Positions 1 through 12,023 of a DNA stretch of 40,887 nt are shown piece by piece. The notes beneath the pieces were generated by a model. That model was not told the origin of the DNA and did no database searches. It saw only the letters and a program-made list of their open reading frames with translations. Numbering within the stretch: the first letter of the stretch is position 1; each line of letters opens with the position of its first letter. This DNA is from Ephemerocybe angulata (taxonomy: Eukaryota > Basidiomycota > Agaricomycetes > Agaricales > Psathyrellaceae), in assembly GCA_013368325.1 (NCBI GenBank), contig JAACJK010000085.1, positions 1-40,887 on the forward strand, in the 5' to 3' direction. Both the position numbers and the translations under genes were made by a program.

Positions 1-41
1 CATCACTCGTTTACATGCTCAAGGCATAATCAACCTTCCAG

Positions 42-706
42 TGGTCTCGCGGTACGCTGTACATGCTACCGCGTCTCGAAACGCTAGAACAAGAACGGGC
101 AGCTCTAACGAACGTCTACAAAACCATGGTAAGTAATGGATCTACAACTTGCTCTGACTTTAACTGACTATTAGTCTGAAAGGTCAAGATGGTGATGAGA
201 AATTCTCGCAATACACTCGCCTGACGATATTCTATCGCTCCACCAACCCGGGCCACCCCAGCTGCCAGCTTCACACCAAGCCTTTTGCAGATTTATCGGA
301 GGCGCGACTGGAGGAAGCTCGATTCTTCGAGCTATCAGACTTGAGTGCAACGAGTGAAAGAGATATTGTGACCCGGCGTCGATGGGACTGGGACTACTTC
401 AATGTGCACAGTCAGATTTGGAGGGAAGAAATTAGCCGTCTTGAGCGGCTGAGCCGGATGGTGAAGCAGCCCAACAAATCGCGCTTTGTTCGAGGGGTGA
501 AATGGCTGTTCATGGATGTCTATGACATGTCGTTGCAGAGACCGGACGCTCATAGCAGCCCGGGCAAAGATTGCTTGCATTGTGAGTCGTCTTCAAACCT
601 CTTCCGGGAATCCATGTTGAGCACCCTCACAGGGTGTCTGCCAGCTGTGTATTTCGAATGGAGTCGTCATTTGTACCATTTGCTTTACTTGGAGCAGGGA
701 TCTTAG
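42..706 (+). CDS. PC-esterase / TBL-like acyl-esterase family protein, 5'-partial
   Basis: Only the 3' end is present; the gene starts left of the window. Exons read 42-128, 175-581 and 633-706, with introns 129-174 (GTAAGT..TTAG) and 582-632 (GTGAGT..ACAG). Exon 2 carries the segment TIFYRSTNPGHPSC, and the spliced exon 2/3 joint reads KDCLHWCLPA. This matches the C-terminal DxxH block (DC.HWCLPG) of the PC-esterase/Trichome-birefringence-like SGNH family, in which that Asp and His belong to the catalytic triad. The upstream GDS block would lie outside the window. Family members are usually type II membrane or secreted enzymes acting on O-acetylated glycans; the substrate here is unknown. 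The frame slips by one base at the 128/175 junction, which may be an assembly error or a misplaced splice site. The call rests on motif recognition and the exon joint, not on an alignment. Confidence 0.7.
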
Positions 707-1306
707 GTGTTCACCAGACTAAACATCAACTCGTCATACTAATTCCAACTAAAATAGATAGGCTTTTATTTAATCAGGGACCTTCGAACCACTCCGAATC
801 GCGCACGTTCGGTTGCCACCCATGCTGCTTTTATGCCTTCGAAATGCTGACTCGTGAGTTTTTACCGGAAAGAATGATGAACCCAGAATCCCCTCGACAT
901 CGTCGTGGGCTCGTCAAGCATTCGAAGCTGCCCCGACACCCTACCGCACCTCGCCCGCCGTCTCTTCGGAAGACCAGAACAATCGGCAGTGATAAAACAG
1001 TCGAAAGGAAGTTGGGTACTCATGGTGGCCCATGCACGTTGTACGGTCAGAAGTTTCATGCAATAGCGCACCACACCCAGAGCCATATGTCGCTTGATAC
1101 CCTTTCGAGGTTTTGAGAGCGCTGTATCGGAAATCGGGTGAGCACTGAGCACTGAGCACTGAGGCATCTTTACACCATGATGGCGATGTTCGTAACCAAT
1201 GCGACGGAGTAGAACGTGCTGGGTTCGCTTTAAAATGCGACCTCTTGAGCTAACCCTTCATTTTTCCCATCATTGACCGTCTTCTCAGTGCGACGTTACG
1301 ATCAGG
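707..1306. other. Gene-free interval before the phytase-like gene
   Basis: No frame here has convincing coding character; open frames on both strands overlap and lack family motifs. It holds a short 7-bp tandem repeat (see 1139-1163) and presumably the promoter of the gene starting at 1307. No clear TATA box was seen. Confidence 0.6.
1139..1163. repeat. 7-bp tandem repeat (TGAGCAC)n
   Basis: TGAGCAC is repeated head-to-tail about 3.6 times with no mismatch. It lies about 145 bp upstream of the phytase-like start codon. It could be a simple-sequence repeat only. Confidence 0.85.
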
Positions 1307-3083
1307 ATGTACTCGTATCCGCTGCTATCCTCACTCGTCCTGTGCCAGCTGCTCAGCAGTGCGAGGGCCGATACGCCTGTTAAGCTTGGGGGGTATTCCT
1401 ATGTTAGTAAGGTCAGTAAACACCATGTTTTGACCTCCTGGGATCGGCGTCTAAAGTCTTGAATCTATAGGGCCCCGTCGCGTTTGGTGTTCTAGCATCC
1501 AATGCTGTCGATTCTAGCGGAGATACTATTGGTGGAATCGGCAGCGCAATGACCATCAAACGGGGTACTTGGTCTGCTTTGAAGAATGGGAGCTTCACAG
1601 GTACCTTCGTCATGCACCCCGACTCAGGACCTCATGGGTACGTACACAAGTTCTCCCTATGTCCCTGGGTACTGACCAGAGTCCTAACAGGGATTTGGAC
1701 AAGGGGTACCAGACTCGGCAACAGGAGATCGAATTCGTCTTAACTCCCTATACGGGTTCGAGTAGTCTAAGCTTGTCAGATGCAAAGAAGACTCTCAGTT
1801 TGGCGTACCGAAAGACGCTGCTACAAGTAGACGTTGATGGTAGTAAACTGAGCGGAGTGGATCCTAGTGGGACGCAATCGTCTACTACGTCTAGCCCTGC
1901 ACTCCCACTCGTCTCCTCTAGCGACCCCCGCCTTACGATTGACGCTGAATCAATCGCACAGGACGTGGATGGAACGTAAGTGATAGCAGTCTCTTCTAGC
2001 AGTACAATACTTGTACTCACTGGCCGACTTGTCACTTTCTTTTTGCCCAGGTTCTGGATGGGAGACGAGTACGGGCCCTACATCTACCACTTTAACTCTG
2101 CCGGTCAGCGGATTGGCGTCATCCAACCCCCAAGAGCATTCCTCCCGATCACCTCCCAAGGATACGTTGACTTCTCATCGAGCTCGGTCACTGGGCGAGT
2201 TGGTGGGCAGGGATTCGAAGGGCTCACCATGGACCACAGCACACGCACGCTCTATGCGATGCTTCAGTCGGCTCTGATCCAAGACGGAGGGGTGGATTCT
2301 GATGGGAAGAGTCCGACACTACTTCGAGGTACACGAGGGTCGTGGCTTATGCAGTGGAGGGAGTAGTCCGGAGTTGAAAGGCGAGTGGGTTGTTCCTTTG
2401 CCGAGGAGTGCTTCGAAAGGGAAAACGAGGCCATCGAGCGAGATATTGTTCGTCGGGAACGGGACATTCCTGTCTCTATCGAGGGACGCAGGCGGAAGGG
2501 GAGGCAATGATGACGAGTCAAGCTACAAGTACGTTCAGAATTCTTCCCTAGACTGAGAACTATGCTCACTCAGCATGGTGCGTCAGGCAGATCGACCTCT
2601 TTTCAATCACGGGGGCGACTAACATTGCGGGGTCAAAGTACGACGACCCAAGAACCCAGTAGCGCCAGGCGGAACGCTGGCCAGCGATGTAGTCCCAGCG
2701 GCGTATGCCTCCTTCGTCGACTTAATTAATAAGGACTCCCTCAAGAAGTTTGGACTGCACAATGGCTCTCCGAACGACGAGACCTTGATCGCCTCTCGCT
2801 GGAGGGGCTTGCCATCGCTCCACTATGCGACTCCAGCAATAAAGACGACTACCTCGTTTTCGCTGTTGTAAGTCTCTAACCTTCGACTTCATACGTTCAT
2901 TCTGACGATTGCCTTTCCTAGTCGGATAATAACTTCTCGACCACCGATGGTGTGATTGGCGGCGTCTCTTACGACGAAGGACTCGATGTGGACACCCAGT
3001 TCCTGGTTTATCGGGTGACTCTACCTAGCCTTTCTCGGGGTAGTGTTGAGACCTCGCTTGGCATCTCACCCTGTTTTTCGTAG
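1307..3083 (+). pseudogene. Phytase-like (esterase-like activity of phytase) secreted protein, copy 1, frameshifted
   Basis: The ATG at 1307 opens a signal peptide (MYSYPLLSSLVLCQLLSSARA). Exons follow the same layout as copy 2: 1307-1411, 1471-1637, 1691-1975, 2051-2528, 2587-2867 and 2922-3083, all with GT/AG introns. The protein resembles the phytase-like beta-propeller family: GGIGSAMTIKRGTW near the start, QGFEGLTMDHSTRTLYAMLQ in the middle, and FSTTDGVIGG near the end. Against copy 2 it lacks one base at about 2305-2309, 2355-2367, 2646-2650 and 2801, so the frame breaks four times although residue identity resumes after each break. As written the protein would stop at 2364-2366. Members are extracellular esterase/phosphatase-like proteins of uncertain substrate. 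It is either a young pseudogene or an intact gene damaged by homopolymer miscalls. Confidence 0.75.
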
Positions 3084-3566
3084 CTCCTCCGAGTCCAACT
3101 CAGGCATGTACTGAGAATACGAAAAGGGATGAAACCCCTATTTTGACTTGATCGTGGGAACACCAATATCGAGTTGGGATCATCCGCGCTCACCCATCGA
3201 AGGTTGTCAATTGACGCCCATCGCCATGGCCCATGAAGAACAGGTCATCATTGCCCCCAGCCGCTCCAATCATGGGTAACAGATATCAATGGAGGGGTCA
3301 GATATAGCCAAGACTCAAGCTTATCCATCTTACACTGGGCGCCATTCCTGGTGCCAGCTTATGCCGTCCAAGACCCAAAACGCCGAAATTCAAAGACCTG
3401 CTCCTGCTGGGACAATCATGTTGCATCTTTAATGGGGTTGACAGTCTTCCTGATAATGTGATGGTCACCTCTAGAGAGTAAAGACCGACGAGTCACCGTC
3501 AGCCTCAATTGGCATTCCGTCCAACTCTCAAGTTGCTAGCCGCCCTCCTACCCCAACACCACAACC
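3084..3566. other. Intergenic spacer between tandem phytase-like copies
   Basis: Nothing coding is evident. It contains the 3' flank of copy 1 and a pyrimidine-rich stretch (CCGCCCTCCTACCCC) directly before the ATG at 3567, as is common in fungal 5' leaders. Upstream sequences of the two copies are not obviously alike, so the duplication, if recent, did not keep the promoter. Confidence 0.55.
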
Positions 3567-5353
3567 ATGTACCTATACACATGGCTATCATCGCTGCTTT
3601 TGTCCCATATCTATGGCGGCGAGAGAGCAGAATATGTGACGTTTCAACTTGGACGGCACTCCTACGTCAATAAGGTCAGCCCTAGTGTTAGCCCCAACCC
3701 ATTCAGTGCTAATAAGCCATCGAATAACAGGGTCCTGTTGCTTTTGGTATCCTACCCTCCAACGCTGTTGACTCTCTCGGAGACACAATCGGCGGAATAG
3801 GCAGTGCGGTGACTGTCAAGCGGGGCAGCTGGTTCGTGACGAGTAACGGGAGTTTCGCAGGAACCTTTATCACACATCCTGACTCAGGACCTCATGGGTG
3901 CGGTCATCACACCTCTTTCTGACCTCTCTCCAATTTTAATCTGGAACATATTCAATAGGAACCTGAAGGATGGGTACCAGACTCGCCAGCACGAGATTGA
4001 TTTTGTCTTAAACCCTTACGAGGGATCGAAGAACCTGGATTATTCTGAAGCGTTGAAGACTCTTACTCTGTCGTACCAGCGAACTGTGCTACAGTTTGAC
4101 ACCGATGGTAGCAAGCTGAGCGGAGTGGACCCCAATGGGACACGACGCCCACATCGTCTGACCCTGCCCTCCCACTTGTTTCCTCCGCTGACCCTCGACT
4201 GACCCTCGACACGGAATCGATTGTAGAGGACGTGGATGGAACGTGAGTAAGCAATCTTCGACGGAAGGCTTACATCTAACCTTGATGCGATTCCATCGCT
4301 TACTAGATATTGGCTGGGAGACGAGTATGGGCCTCACGTCTACCACTTCAACTCGTCTGGACACAGAATCGGCGTGATCCAACCTCCGAGGGCATACGTT
4401 CCCCTCAATTCCGCAGGCGACATTGAGTTCGTATCAGACGCCAACCCTGTGACTGGTAGAATGGAGGGTCAGGGGTTCGAAGGTCTCACCATGGACCACG
4501 AAACCCGTGTCCTTTACGCTATGCTCCAATCCGCCTTGGTGCAAGACGGAGGGGCTGACAAGGATGGCAAAGAGTCGGATACCACATCGAGGCACACCAG
4601 GATTATAGCGTATGGAGTGGGAGGAGAGAGTCCGGAGCTGAAAGGTGAATGGGTCGTGCCTTTGCCGAGGAGCGCGTCGAAGGGGAAGACGAGGGCGTCG
4701 AGTGAGATCTTGTTTTGTGGCGACGGCACCTTCTTGTCTCTTTCGAGGGATGGTGATGGGGAGGGAGGTAACGGGGAAAAGTCGAGCTACAAGTACGCAC
4801 TACTCTCCCTTTTTCATAGGGAAATTCCCAGTGACCCACAAAGTGGATTTGCAGGCAGATTGACCTGTTCTCTGTTAACGGGGCGACTAATATTGCGGGG
4901 TCGAAGTATGACGACCCCTCACACCCAGTAGCACCAGGTGGAAAGTTGGTGGACGATGTCGTCCCAGCGGAGTACACATCTTTTGTGGACATGATCGACA
5001 AGAAGTCGCTTAAGAAGCTTGGACTGCACAATGGCTCCCCGGATGACGAGACGCTGATTGCTTCTCGATGGGAGGGGCTCGCCATTGCGCCAGTATGCGA
5101 TGCTGAGAATCAGGACGATTATTTCGTTTTTGCCATCGTGAGTTCGCTGGCGTCGCTAAGATTCGCTATAATTCTGATAATTACCCTTGCAGGCGGATAA
5201 CAATTTCTCAACCACCGATGGCATTATTGGCGGCGTTCCTTATAATCAGGGATTGGACGTCGACAGCCAATTTCTGGTCTATCGGCTGACGCTTCCCAGT
5301 CTTGCTCGCGTAGCGTTGAGGACATGCTGGGTATCTCTCGTTGCTTTTCGTAA
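3567..5353 (+). CDS. Phytase-like (esterase-like activity of phytase) secreted protein, copy 2
   Basis: It has a signal-peptide-like N-terminus (MYLYTWLSSLLLSHIYGGERA) and exons 3567-3674, 3731-3897, 3959-4242, 4307-4792, 4855-5137 and 5193 onward. Intron positions and phases match copy 1, so the two are tandem duplicates. Conserved pieces include GFEGLTMDHETRVLYAMLQ, VVPLPRSASKGKTRASSEIL, and a C-terminal FSTTDGIIGGVPYNQGLDVD. Exons 4 and 5 are long and clean. Two one-base losses are inferred by comparison with copy 1. One is near 4147, where GTDGSKLSGVDPNGT should run on to a DPALPLVSSADPRLTLD segment. The other is near 5312; repairing it ends the protein at the TAA at 5351-5353, matching the CFS C-terminus of copy 1. 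As written the last frame runs on to 5462. It is probably secreted; the substrate is unknown. Confidence 0.78.
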
Positions 5354-5462
5354 GGATTACCGACGATGTACGCCGTCATCGGAGTGTATCTCATTTGAAC
5401 TGTATACCACCGGTACTTCCGTGGCCTGCTTGACGTTGGCGGACCTGGGAACTGCCATTTGA

Positions 5463-6177
5463 GGATCTGCAGTACCCAAACGGGGGAGTCAAAGCAATAT
5501 CCACTGGTGCATGGTGGCTAAAGAGAACCTTCGAACGGCTCATTTACTTGACCTTTTCCAACCAAGGGTCATGTTATGGGGCCAGGACAGATGTGGAATA
5601 CCTTTGCAGTACACCACCATCCAACCACCATCTGAATGCTGTTCCGTGGGGACGAGTTCACAGGAGCATGGCCTCACGGGATTCCGGGACCTGCGTGCAC
5701 CTTATGTAGCCTGTAGGTAAGTATGTACATGTAAGTCATCTGTCCCAATTCAATTGGATAGACGGGAGGGCGTTTCACACAACCAAGAGCGCCGGGTCCT
5801 ACCCTTTCGCACAGTGGTCTCGACCAAGAAGTGTGTGTGCACTTACCTTCATAAACGACCAAGACAGCAATTAGTTGCTCCGCCGTCGTACCTCCCCACA
5901 GGAAATCCCTTCATCGATGCTCACAAGGGCCAAGGCCAATGGCTTTGACAATGATATATTTAGACTTCGTGGGACCGTCCTGTCAACTCCCGGCCTCCAT
6001 GTGTGCTTTATATATGTAACGCTGCCATCATCGCGATTGACATGTTTCCTCAGCTAGCGTGGATTATTCTCAGTGGCGACGAACGTAATGAAAGCATTGG
6101 GGGACACCCCGCTGTTCTGACCGTATCCTCCACCACCCTTTTGCGGGAGACCTGTAGCCTCGGCGATCCTAGGAGGA
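5463..6177. other. Gene-free interval
   Basis: Short overlapping open frames only, with no motif, splice pattern or codon bias that singles one out. It probably holds the terminator of the phytase-like gene and the promoter of the membrane gene. No tRNA-like cloverleaf or repeat was recognised. Confidence 0.5.
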
Positions 6178-7659
6178 ATGACAGCCGCTGACGATGGAGG
6201 ATTCATGCTGAGTGCTGAAAGCACGCAGATGTATAAAATCTACTTCTTAGTCTCGTTTTGGCTCGAGGTACGTCGGATCCACGTATTGGACTTCCTTGGT
6301 TTGTGCTCACTGCTCATCGTAGGCAACGCTCTATGGTCCTCTTTCCCAGCTTCTGGCGTGAACAATCGGCTTACCAGTTCCCTCAGGCCTCTACTTCAGC
6401 CTCTTCGTCGTGGCGCTCAACATTATGATGAGGAAACAGGCTCTGGCCACTTCTTCCTCGAGGGTCTTCCTGACCGGGATCCTCGCGATTCGTCCTCATC
6501 ACCTTCCACAACTGTGTGTGTCTTTCACTCTTCACCGTTACCTCGCGAAGTTGACTGAAAGCCTCCTGATAGCGACGAACATGTATCGAATGTTGACGGC
6601 GTACGCAAGCTACGATCCAAACTCTCCCAATCACGCAGTCTCCTTCCTCCTGAACCTCAAAAACTGGGACGCGTATGCATTTCCAATCATAATGGGCTGT
6701 CTTACATGGATTGGGGATATCCTTGTGTACGTTGAGCGCCGAACTGATATGTCCCTGTTCTCACCAAGCTCTCGCAGATCTACCGGTGCTTTGTCATCTG
6801 GCAGAGGAACTACTTTGTTATTATCCTCCCAGTCCTTCTGCTCCTCGCTAGCATTGGCAAGTCCTCCTTCCTCCCGGGCCCTTCTGAGCAGTGCTAACCT
6901 CACCGACGTGCAGGGGCCACCTCGGTCAATTATTACTGGTTCCATCACGAGGACTCAATCCCTGTGAATGTTATGACCCGGATGTTTAGGATTATCTACC
7001 CCCTCAACCTAGCCCAAAACATCCTGACGACAAGTTTTATTGGCTTTCGACTGTACAAGCAGTATAAAGTTGCCTCCAAGACAGGCTTCGATCCCAACCC
7101 CGGTCGCAACTTTATCCTCATCACACGAATTATCGTGGAAAGCGCCCTGATATACACGACACAGATGTTGATTCTGACAGTCCTGTGTTTCATTGACCAT
7201 CCATCTATTGTTATCATTCAGCATGCGCTAGCACCAAGCATAGGTACGCACCGCCATGCGCATCATGACCTCTAGACTCAAGCACCATCCTAGGCATAGT
7301 TTCGTACTGATAGCCATCCGGGCGCACGCTGCCGCAAGTGTTACGAGCAGTCACCAGCGCTGGGTCCCATACGATAAACGCTATCGTGCCGACATGGCTT
7401 ACAAGCAAGAATGAGGAGTCACCAATATGGATCCTCCTCCTCGAAGTGGCCGCCGATCGCTAGGAATGCGATTCGTGACAACCTCGGTGGTGGAGGAGCA
7501 TCAGTTGGACGACATGCCGCGGAAACCCGAGTTCGTCGCCTATCCGAGGCGCCGTCAAGAGACAGCAAGGTCGACGAGGAAAGTTATAAACCGCCCTTCG
7601 AAGATATGGTAACATGGGAATTACGAGATGAGGGTGCATTTGTTGCCAGTCATCTATAA
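6178..7659 (+). CDS. Multi-pass (about seven-TM) Agaricomycete membrane protein, function unknown
   Basis: The start is at 6178. Intron 1 is 6268-6322 and intron 2 is 6336-6386 (51 nt), which joins WLEATLYG to LYFSLFVVALNIMMRK. Later segments read NMYRMLTAYASYDPN, AFPIIMGCLTWIGDILV then, after an intron, IYRCFVIWQRNYFVIILPV, then FRIIYPLNLAQNILTTSFIG, ALIYTTQMLILTVLCFID and a last helix VLIAIRAHAAAS. Several hydrophobic spans of about 20 residues alternate with short loops, and the IYRC..IWQRNY..IILP pattern recurs in a large uncharacterised Agaricomycete membrane family resembling GPCR-like proteins. The cytosolic tail up to 7659 is hydrophilic. Frame breaks are inferred near 6483 (ILAI to VLITFHNC) and near 7297-7302, where a TTT run reads one base short. 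The ligand or role is unknown. Confidence 0.6.
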
Positions 7660-8076
7660 TTATTTGTATTTCTACTACACTGAGCTTAATGCCGATAGTC
7701 AGCTCTTAGTTCGAGGTTACCGCATTACTACGCTCCGTGGCACTCTGCTCCTCCAAGGATTTAAAGGCTCAACAGAGTGCAAATTCGGTTTGTTTCCGAG
7801 CGTCTAACCTGCGCATTGGCCATCCCTTTGGCGAGCTTACATAACTTCCACCGCTTAGCCGCCCGCGCTCGCTGTTGGCAGCGACGACGATGACAACGCG
7901 ACGACGACGAAAGCTTTTTGCACCCAACATCCTCCAACATCGGCAATGGACTCGGATTCTGCGGGGGCCTGACTCGGCGCTAATCAAGATGTCAGGCCAC
8001 ACCCACCGCATGAGATTCCTGTCATTTCGAGGTAAAGGGCATCTTCCTCCTGACAACGGCGACAACAGACCTCAAG
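7660..8076. other. Intergenic spacer
   Basis: Between the membrane-protein stop and the next start codon. Open frames here contain Arg-rich low-complexity translations of a GACGACGACG tract near 7885-7910 and look non-coding. It probably contains the promoter of the 8077 gene. Confidence 0.5.
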
Positions 8077-11000
8077 ATGTCGACCAGACCACTCTCAGCA
8101 ACATTCAATCGCCAGAGCCAGAAGGTACGTCGTCTAAGGACTCGTCGGCGCTTCCCTGAATGACATGCTTCCAGCGAGATATGGTTATCAGTCGCGCCAA
8201 ATCGAAGCAATTATTCAGGCTTCGTGCCTCCTCCTCAATCAGTGAGGCCCTAGGCGCCTTCTTGAGCTCTGCTCCGACAACGAACCCGAGGCGAAGAGAC
8301 GATGAATCGATGTATGGGGGAGAGACTGCAGTACCCGGAGGAAACCTTGCAAGAATGGATTCGTACGCTTCTGCTCGACCATCAGGTCGCTACCACCAAA
8401 ACCCATTCTACACCTTCCCTGCTCAGATACTACCGTTCGAAGACAACTCCCCTCTGTATCGTAGAGGGACCGCACGAGGAGCACCTTCAGTCTACGACGC
8501 CCCGGGCTACGGCGCAAGAGATCCATACCGGGCAGGAATGCAAGGCGACGTCAGCAAGTTCCCGACGATCTCACTTTCGACAACATCGCACCGACTGGCG
8601 CCGAGCCCACCGCAGGCGGTTATACGCACCCAAACCCTACCAAACTCCTGCATCCTACGCACCCCAGTACCAATCGGCGCCCCAGGCACACTCGAGCGCT
8701 CCGGCGGCCTATCCCCATTACGCTCCTTCACAGGCAATTACCACCCCTTGCAGCAAGTGCCCCCAGCGCCTACGTGCCTCAGTACCAATCGGCTCCTCAA
8801 CCGCACACCGGGAGTGCTCCAGCTGCCTATCCACCATTTGCAACCGTCACAGCAGCTACCGGCTCATGCGGCAAGTGCTCCAGCGCTTATTATCCAGGGG
8901 CGGGGACACCACCTCGAGCGCAGAGCCCTCAGCGACGTCCTGGTGTTGGGGGCCGGACTAGCTACTACGGCAGGATCGACGAACCGTCCTCAAGCCCAGC
9001 ACCTGTACCCGCCCCCCTAGACGACCGCCTCCACCCCTGACACCCATATATGAGGGTGCAGAACCACACGGAGCCCGCCGCGGTTCAATCCGTACGTTGA
9101 GCCCGAGTTCCCTCCGTCTCAGCAGGTGCTGTACCACACAGGATCGGGCTTTGGGACTGTTGCTGAATTCGACGGCGCCGACGACGACGCGACTATCACG
9201 CGAAGACCATGGTGGTCGAGGGTGTGGTCGTTCTTCGCGAATGCCGCTATCATTCTTTGCCTCCCCCTTATCCTTCCCTATCGAGTGGTCCGCAATGCTT
9301 CGGTTCGAGGGAATACCATGAAGTGGGGGGGTCCATTTCGCGAGTGATCGGGTCGTCCGGCACGCCAGCCGCATACCTCACGCTCTGTATCACCACATTC
9401 TTCTTCGCTGCCGTCGCTGTACTTCTCGCGCGTGGCTAGGATATTCGAGGAAGCGGATCTCAGCCTGGCGCGCTGAAGACCATGGCGCTGGAGTCGGCTT
9501 CACAGAACAAGCCTATCCATACGCTTCATTACAGCTTCGAGACGAGGAACATGCCGCCGGCGTACGAAAGTCTGAAGCACGCGTGGGAGGACTTCATTAA
9601 CAACCTTTTGAGAGAGTGGAAGACGTTCAACCTCATCTCCGTCTTGTTGCTCAGGTATGTCGTGACACCTGTATACGATTGAGCTTGACTAACATCGAGT
9701 AGCGCCATCCTCACAATTCTGCAGATTGACGCTGCGGCCACCGATCCATTTACACGGTACTTTGCGCTATCGTCTCTGGTCTGTGCTTTGATCAGTCTCC
9801 TGTATGGATGCATCTACATCATCCGTTTTGGGACGATGCGGAAGCCTTACAAGCAGCAGAGTGGGCCCTGGAAGCGAAGAAGTCGAGAACAGTGTTCTAC
9901 TGGAACGTGTGGGTCCTCTTGGCGATGCCTGCCGTGTACCTTGCATGGTGCGTCTCCCTTTTCACTTTACAATTGAAGACTCGTTCTAACGAGGGACAAG
10001 GTCCCTACTCCTTTTCATCTGTGCATCATGGCCTTCGTCTGGCGAACGGGAACGGATGTAACCTCCAGCGACCCTGCAACGCTGTCGCACAACGCTGTAC
10101 TTGCCCACATGATTCTCCGCACCGTAGTCTCAGGTATACTTGCACTAGGGTGCATCTATGGCGTCCTCATCGGTGCAACATTCCAGCGATATGGGCAGCG
10201 CATGGACAGGGCGTGGAGGGCGCGTATTGATGGCTGGATTGCGGAGAAAGCCAAGGCGGCATTGGAGGATTATCAGTACGCTAGCGCTCCTGCTCCCGAA
10301 GGAATTCCACATGGATCACAGCCGTATACGAGTTACCCGCCCCATTCGTGCCCCGAGCGACGTCCCCTAACGAAGCTGTTGCGTCTGAAAAGTCGCAGCA
10401 TATGGACGTTCCTCCTCAGAGCTCGGAGAAGTCGAGTAATACGTTGCCCGAAAGGCCCACAGGCTCGCCCTTCCCTCCCGGGACGATCCCTCCTTATCAA
10501 CCGTACAGACCTCCCCCGGCGAAGGAAGAAGGAGATAAAGACGCTAGCGACAGCGAAAGTGGCGACGGGGGCGGCGGGGTGGACGATGATATCATGGCTG
10601 CAATTGCAGCTAACTATCTTCGCCAAGAAACAGAAGTCACCGCACAAGCTCTCCTTGAGGCCCGGGAAAAGAAGACTCAATCGACCGAGCTGTTGACGCC
10701 GATGGTCAAGACTCCGGGACCGCTGGTTCTACCACCACGCACTCCGGAGTCCGAGGACGAGACCAAGTCTTTTCGAAGATTCATATATCGACACCCCAGA
10801 TACATGGTACGACGAGCTCAGACGCCCGCACAAGAACTCCCCTCCCGGCTATGCCACCAAAGCCAGAGGACCAATCCAACAAGAAGCCCCAACAAAACTC
10901 TCCGACACCGACATCTGGGAAACAACCTGCTTCAGCGTCGAAAGAAGGATCACAATCCAAGTCCCCCAGGCTTGCCGAAGCAGCACCAACACCACAGAAA

Positions 11001-11893
11001 GCCAAAACGTTCCCGACATCTACTGTTCCCCAGCCTCGCTCTCCGCTTCCTAAGTCAAATCCTACCTTCCGCGCAGCACCGGCTCCTCCCCTCCCACCTC
11101 CGCCTCCGCCCCCGCCACTGAACACGCCATTCGTCCGACCCCCGCCCCCTCCGCCTCTCCCGTCAACTCCGACCTCCCCACCGCTTCCCCTCCAATCCCT
11201 CCCAGGCCCCCAATCCCAGTCAACCCAATAAACTTGGACAGGCCTGATACCACCGCTCTGCTCATACTCCCCTCCCCAGCTCCCTCGTTCCAATCCATGC
11301 AGCTCGATAGTCAAGATTCGCGCTCTCCGAGTCTGGGAGCGAGCACCAGTACTCCAAGCCTTGCTCGGACAGCTTCTGGCGCGGACGCTGACCCAGAAGA
11401 AGTGGAAATGGGAATGCTGTTGCCCAAGAAACTGAAACCTCCCTCGGACTCCGAGCGTCCTACAATAGCTATACCCTCTCTTACACTGCAGAGTGATGAT
11501 ACCAGGAGGAAGAGGGTTGTCGCGGATGTTGAGCCATGGTCGGTTACAGCTCCACGTCCTCGGCGTTTGTCGCCCCGGGCTGGGAGTAGTGCGTCATGGG
11601 ATAGCGGGCATCGCAGTCCAAGTCGCGTTGAGCAAGGTGATACTCATACTATCCAGCCTCCGAGCCCGGTGCTGGGTGGGCAGAAGGGTTCGCCGACGGC
11701 GCTGGTGCCGGGAGGTTCGACATTGCTTTTGCCTCCTTCGGGGCATAGGAGGAGGCCGAGTGGTGCGGTGGAAGATATTGTGACGAGGAGGGCGAGGACG
11801 GAGGAGGGGGGAGGAGGGGATGATTTGGATGCGCAATTGGACTTGGTCTTGGCTAGGAAGAAGAATGGGAGTGTTGGAGGGCGGGGATGGTAG
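8077..11893 (+). CDS. Large membrane protein with four or more TM helices and a long Pro/Ser-rich cytosolic tail
   Basis: Exon 1 (8077-8124, MSTRPLSATFNRQSQK) is followed by intron 8125-8174. A Tyr/Pro/Ala-rich N-terminal part has two YAPQYQSAPQ-like repeats. A membrane part follows: WSFFANAAIILCLPLILPYR, AAYLTLCITTFFFAAVAVLL, ILTILQIDAAATDPFTRYFA, SSLVCALISLLYGCIYIIRF and WNVWVLLAMPAVYLAW, split by introns 9655-9702 and 9948-10000. It continues with ILRTVVSGILALGCIYGVLI and ends in an acidic/proline tail with poly-Pro runs near 11095-11160 and a basic/acidic end at 11893. The central part is a recurrent Agaricomycete membrane protein of unknown function. One-base breaks are inferred near 8560, 8640, 8755, 9335, 9430, 9472, 9852, 10030, 10340, 10790, 10850 and 11232. 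The many breaks mean the exact protein is unsure, but codon character persists throughout. Confidence 0.6.
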
Positions 11894-12023
11894 ATGCATG
11901 CTTGTAGTCTCGGACATCTTGGGCGCTTAAAGTGCTAATTTACGCTTCCTTTGTTGTTTTAGTTATAACTTTGTATTTTAGAGTTCTTTTTGAGATAATA
12001 CAAGAGTTTGTTCGATCATTGAG

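Noticed and set aside
2309..2340. A very short intron in phytase-like copy 1 that would bypass the stop at 2364-2366
   Set aside because: The GTACAC..GCAG candidate (about 28 nt) is far below the 46-nt minimum seen elsewhere in the window, and copy 2 encodes the same stretch as exon.
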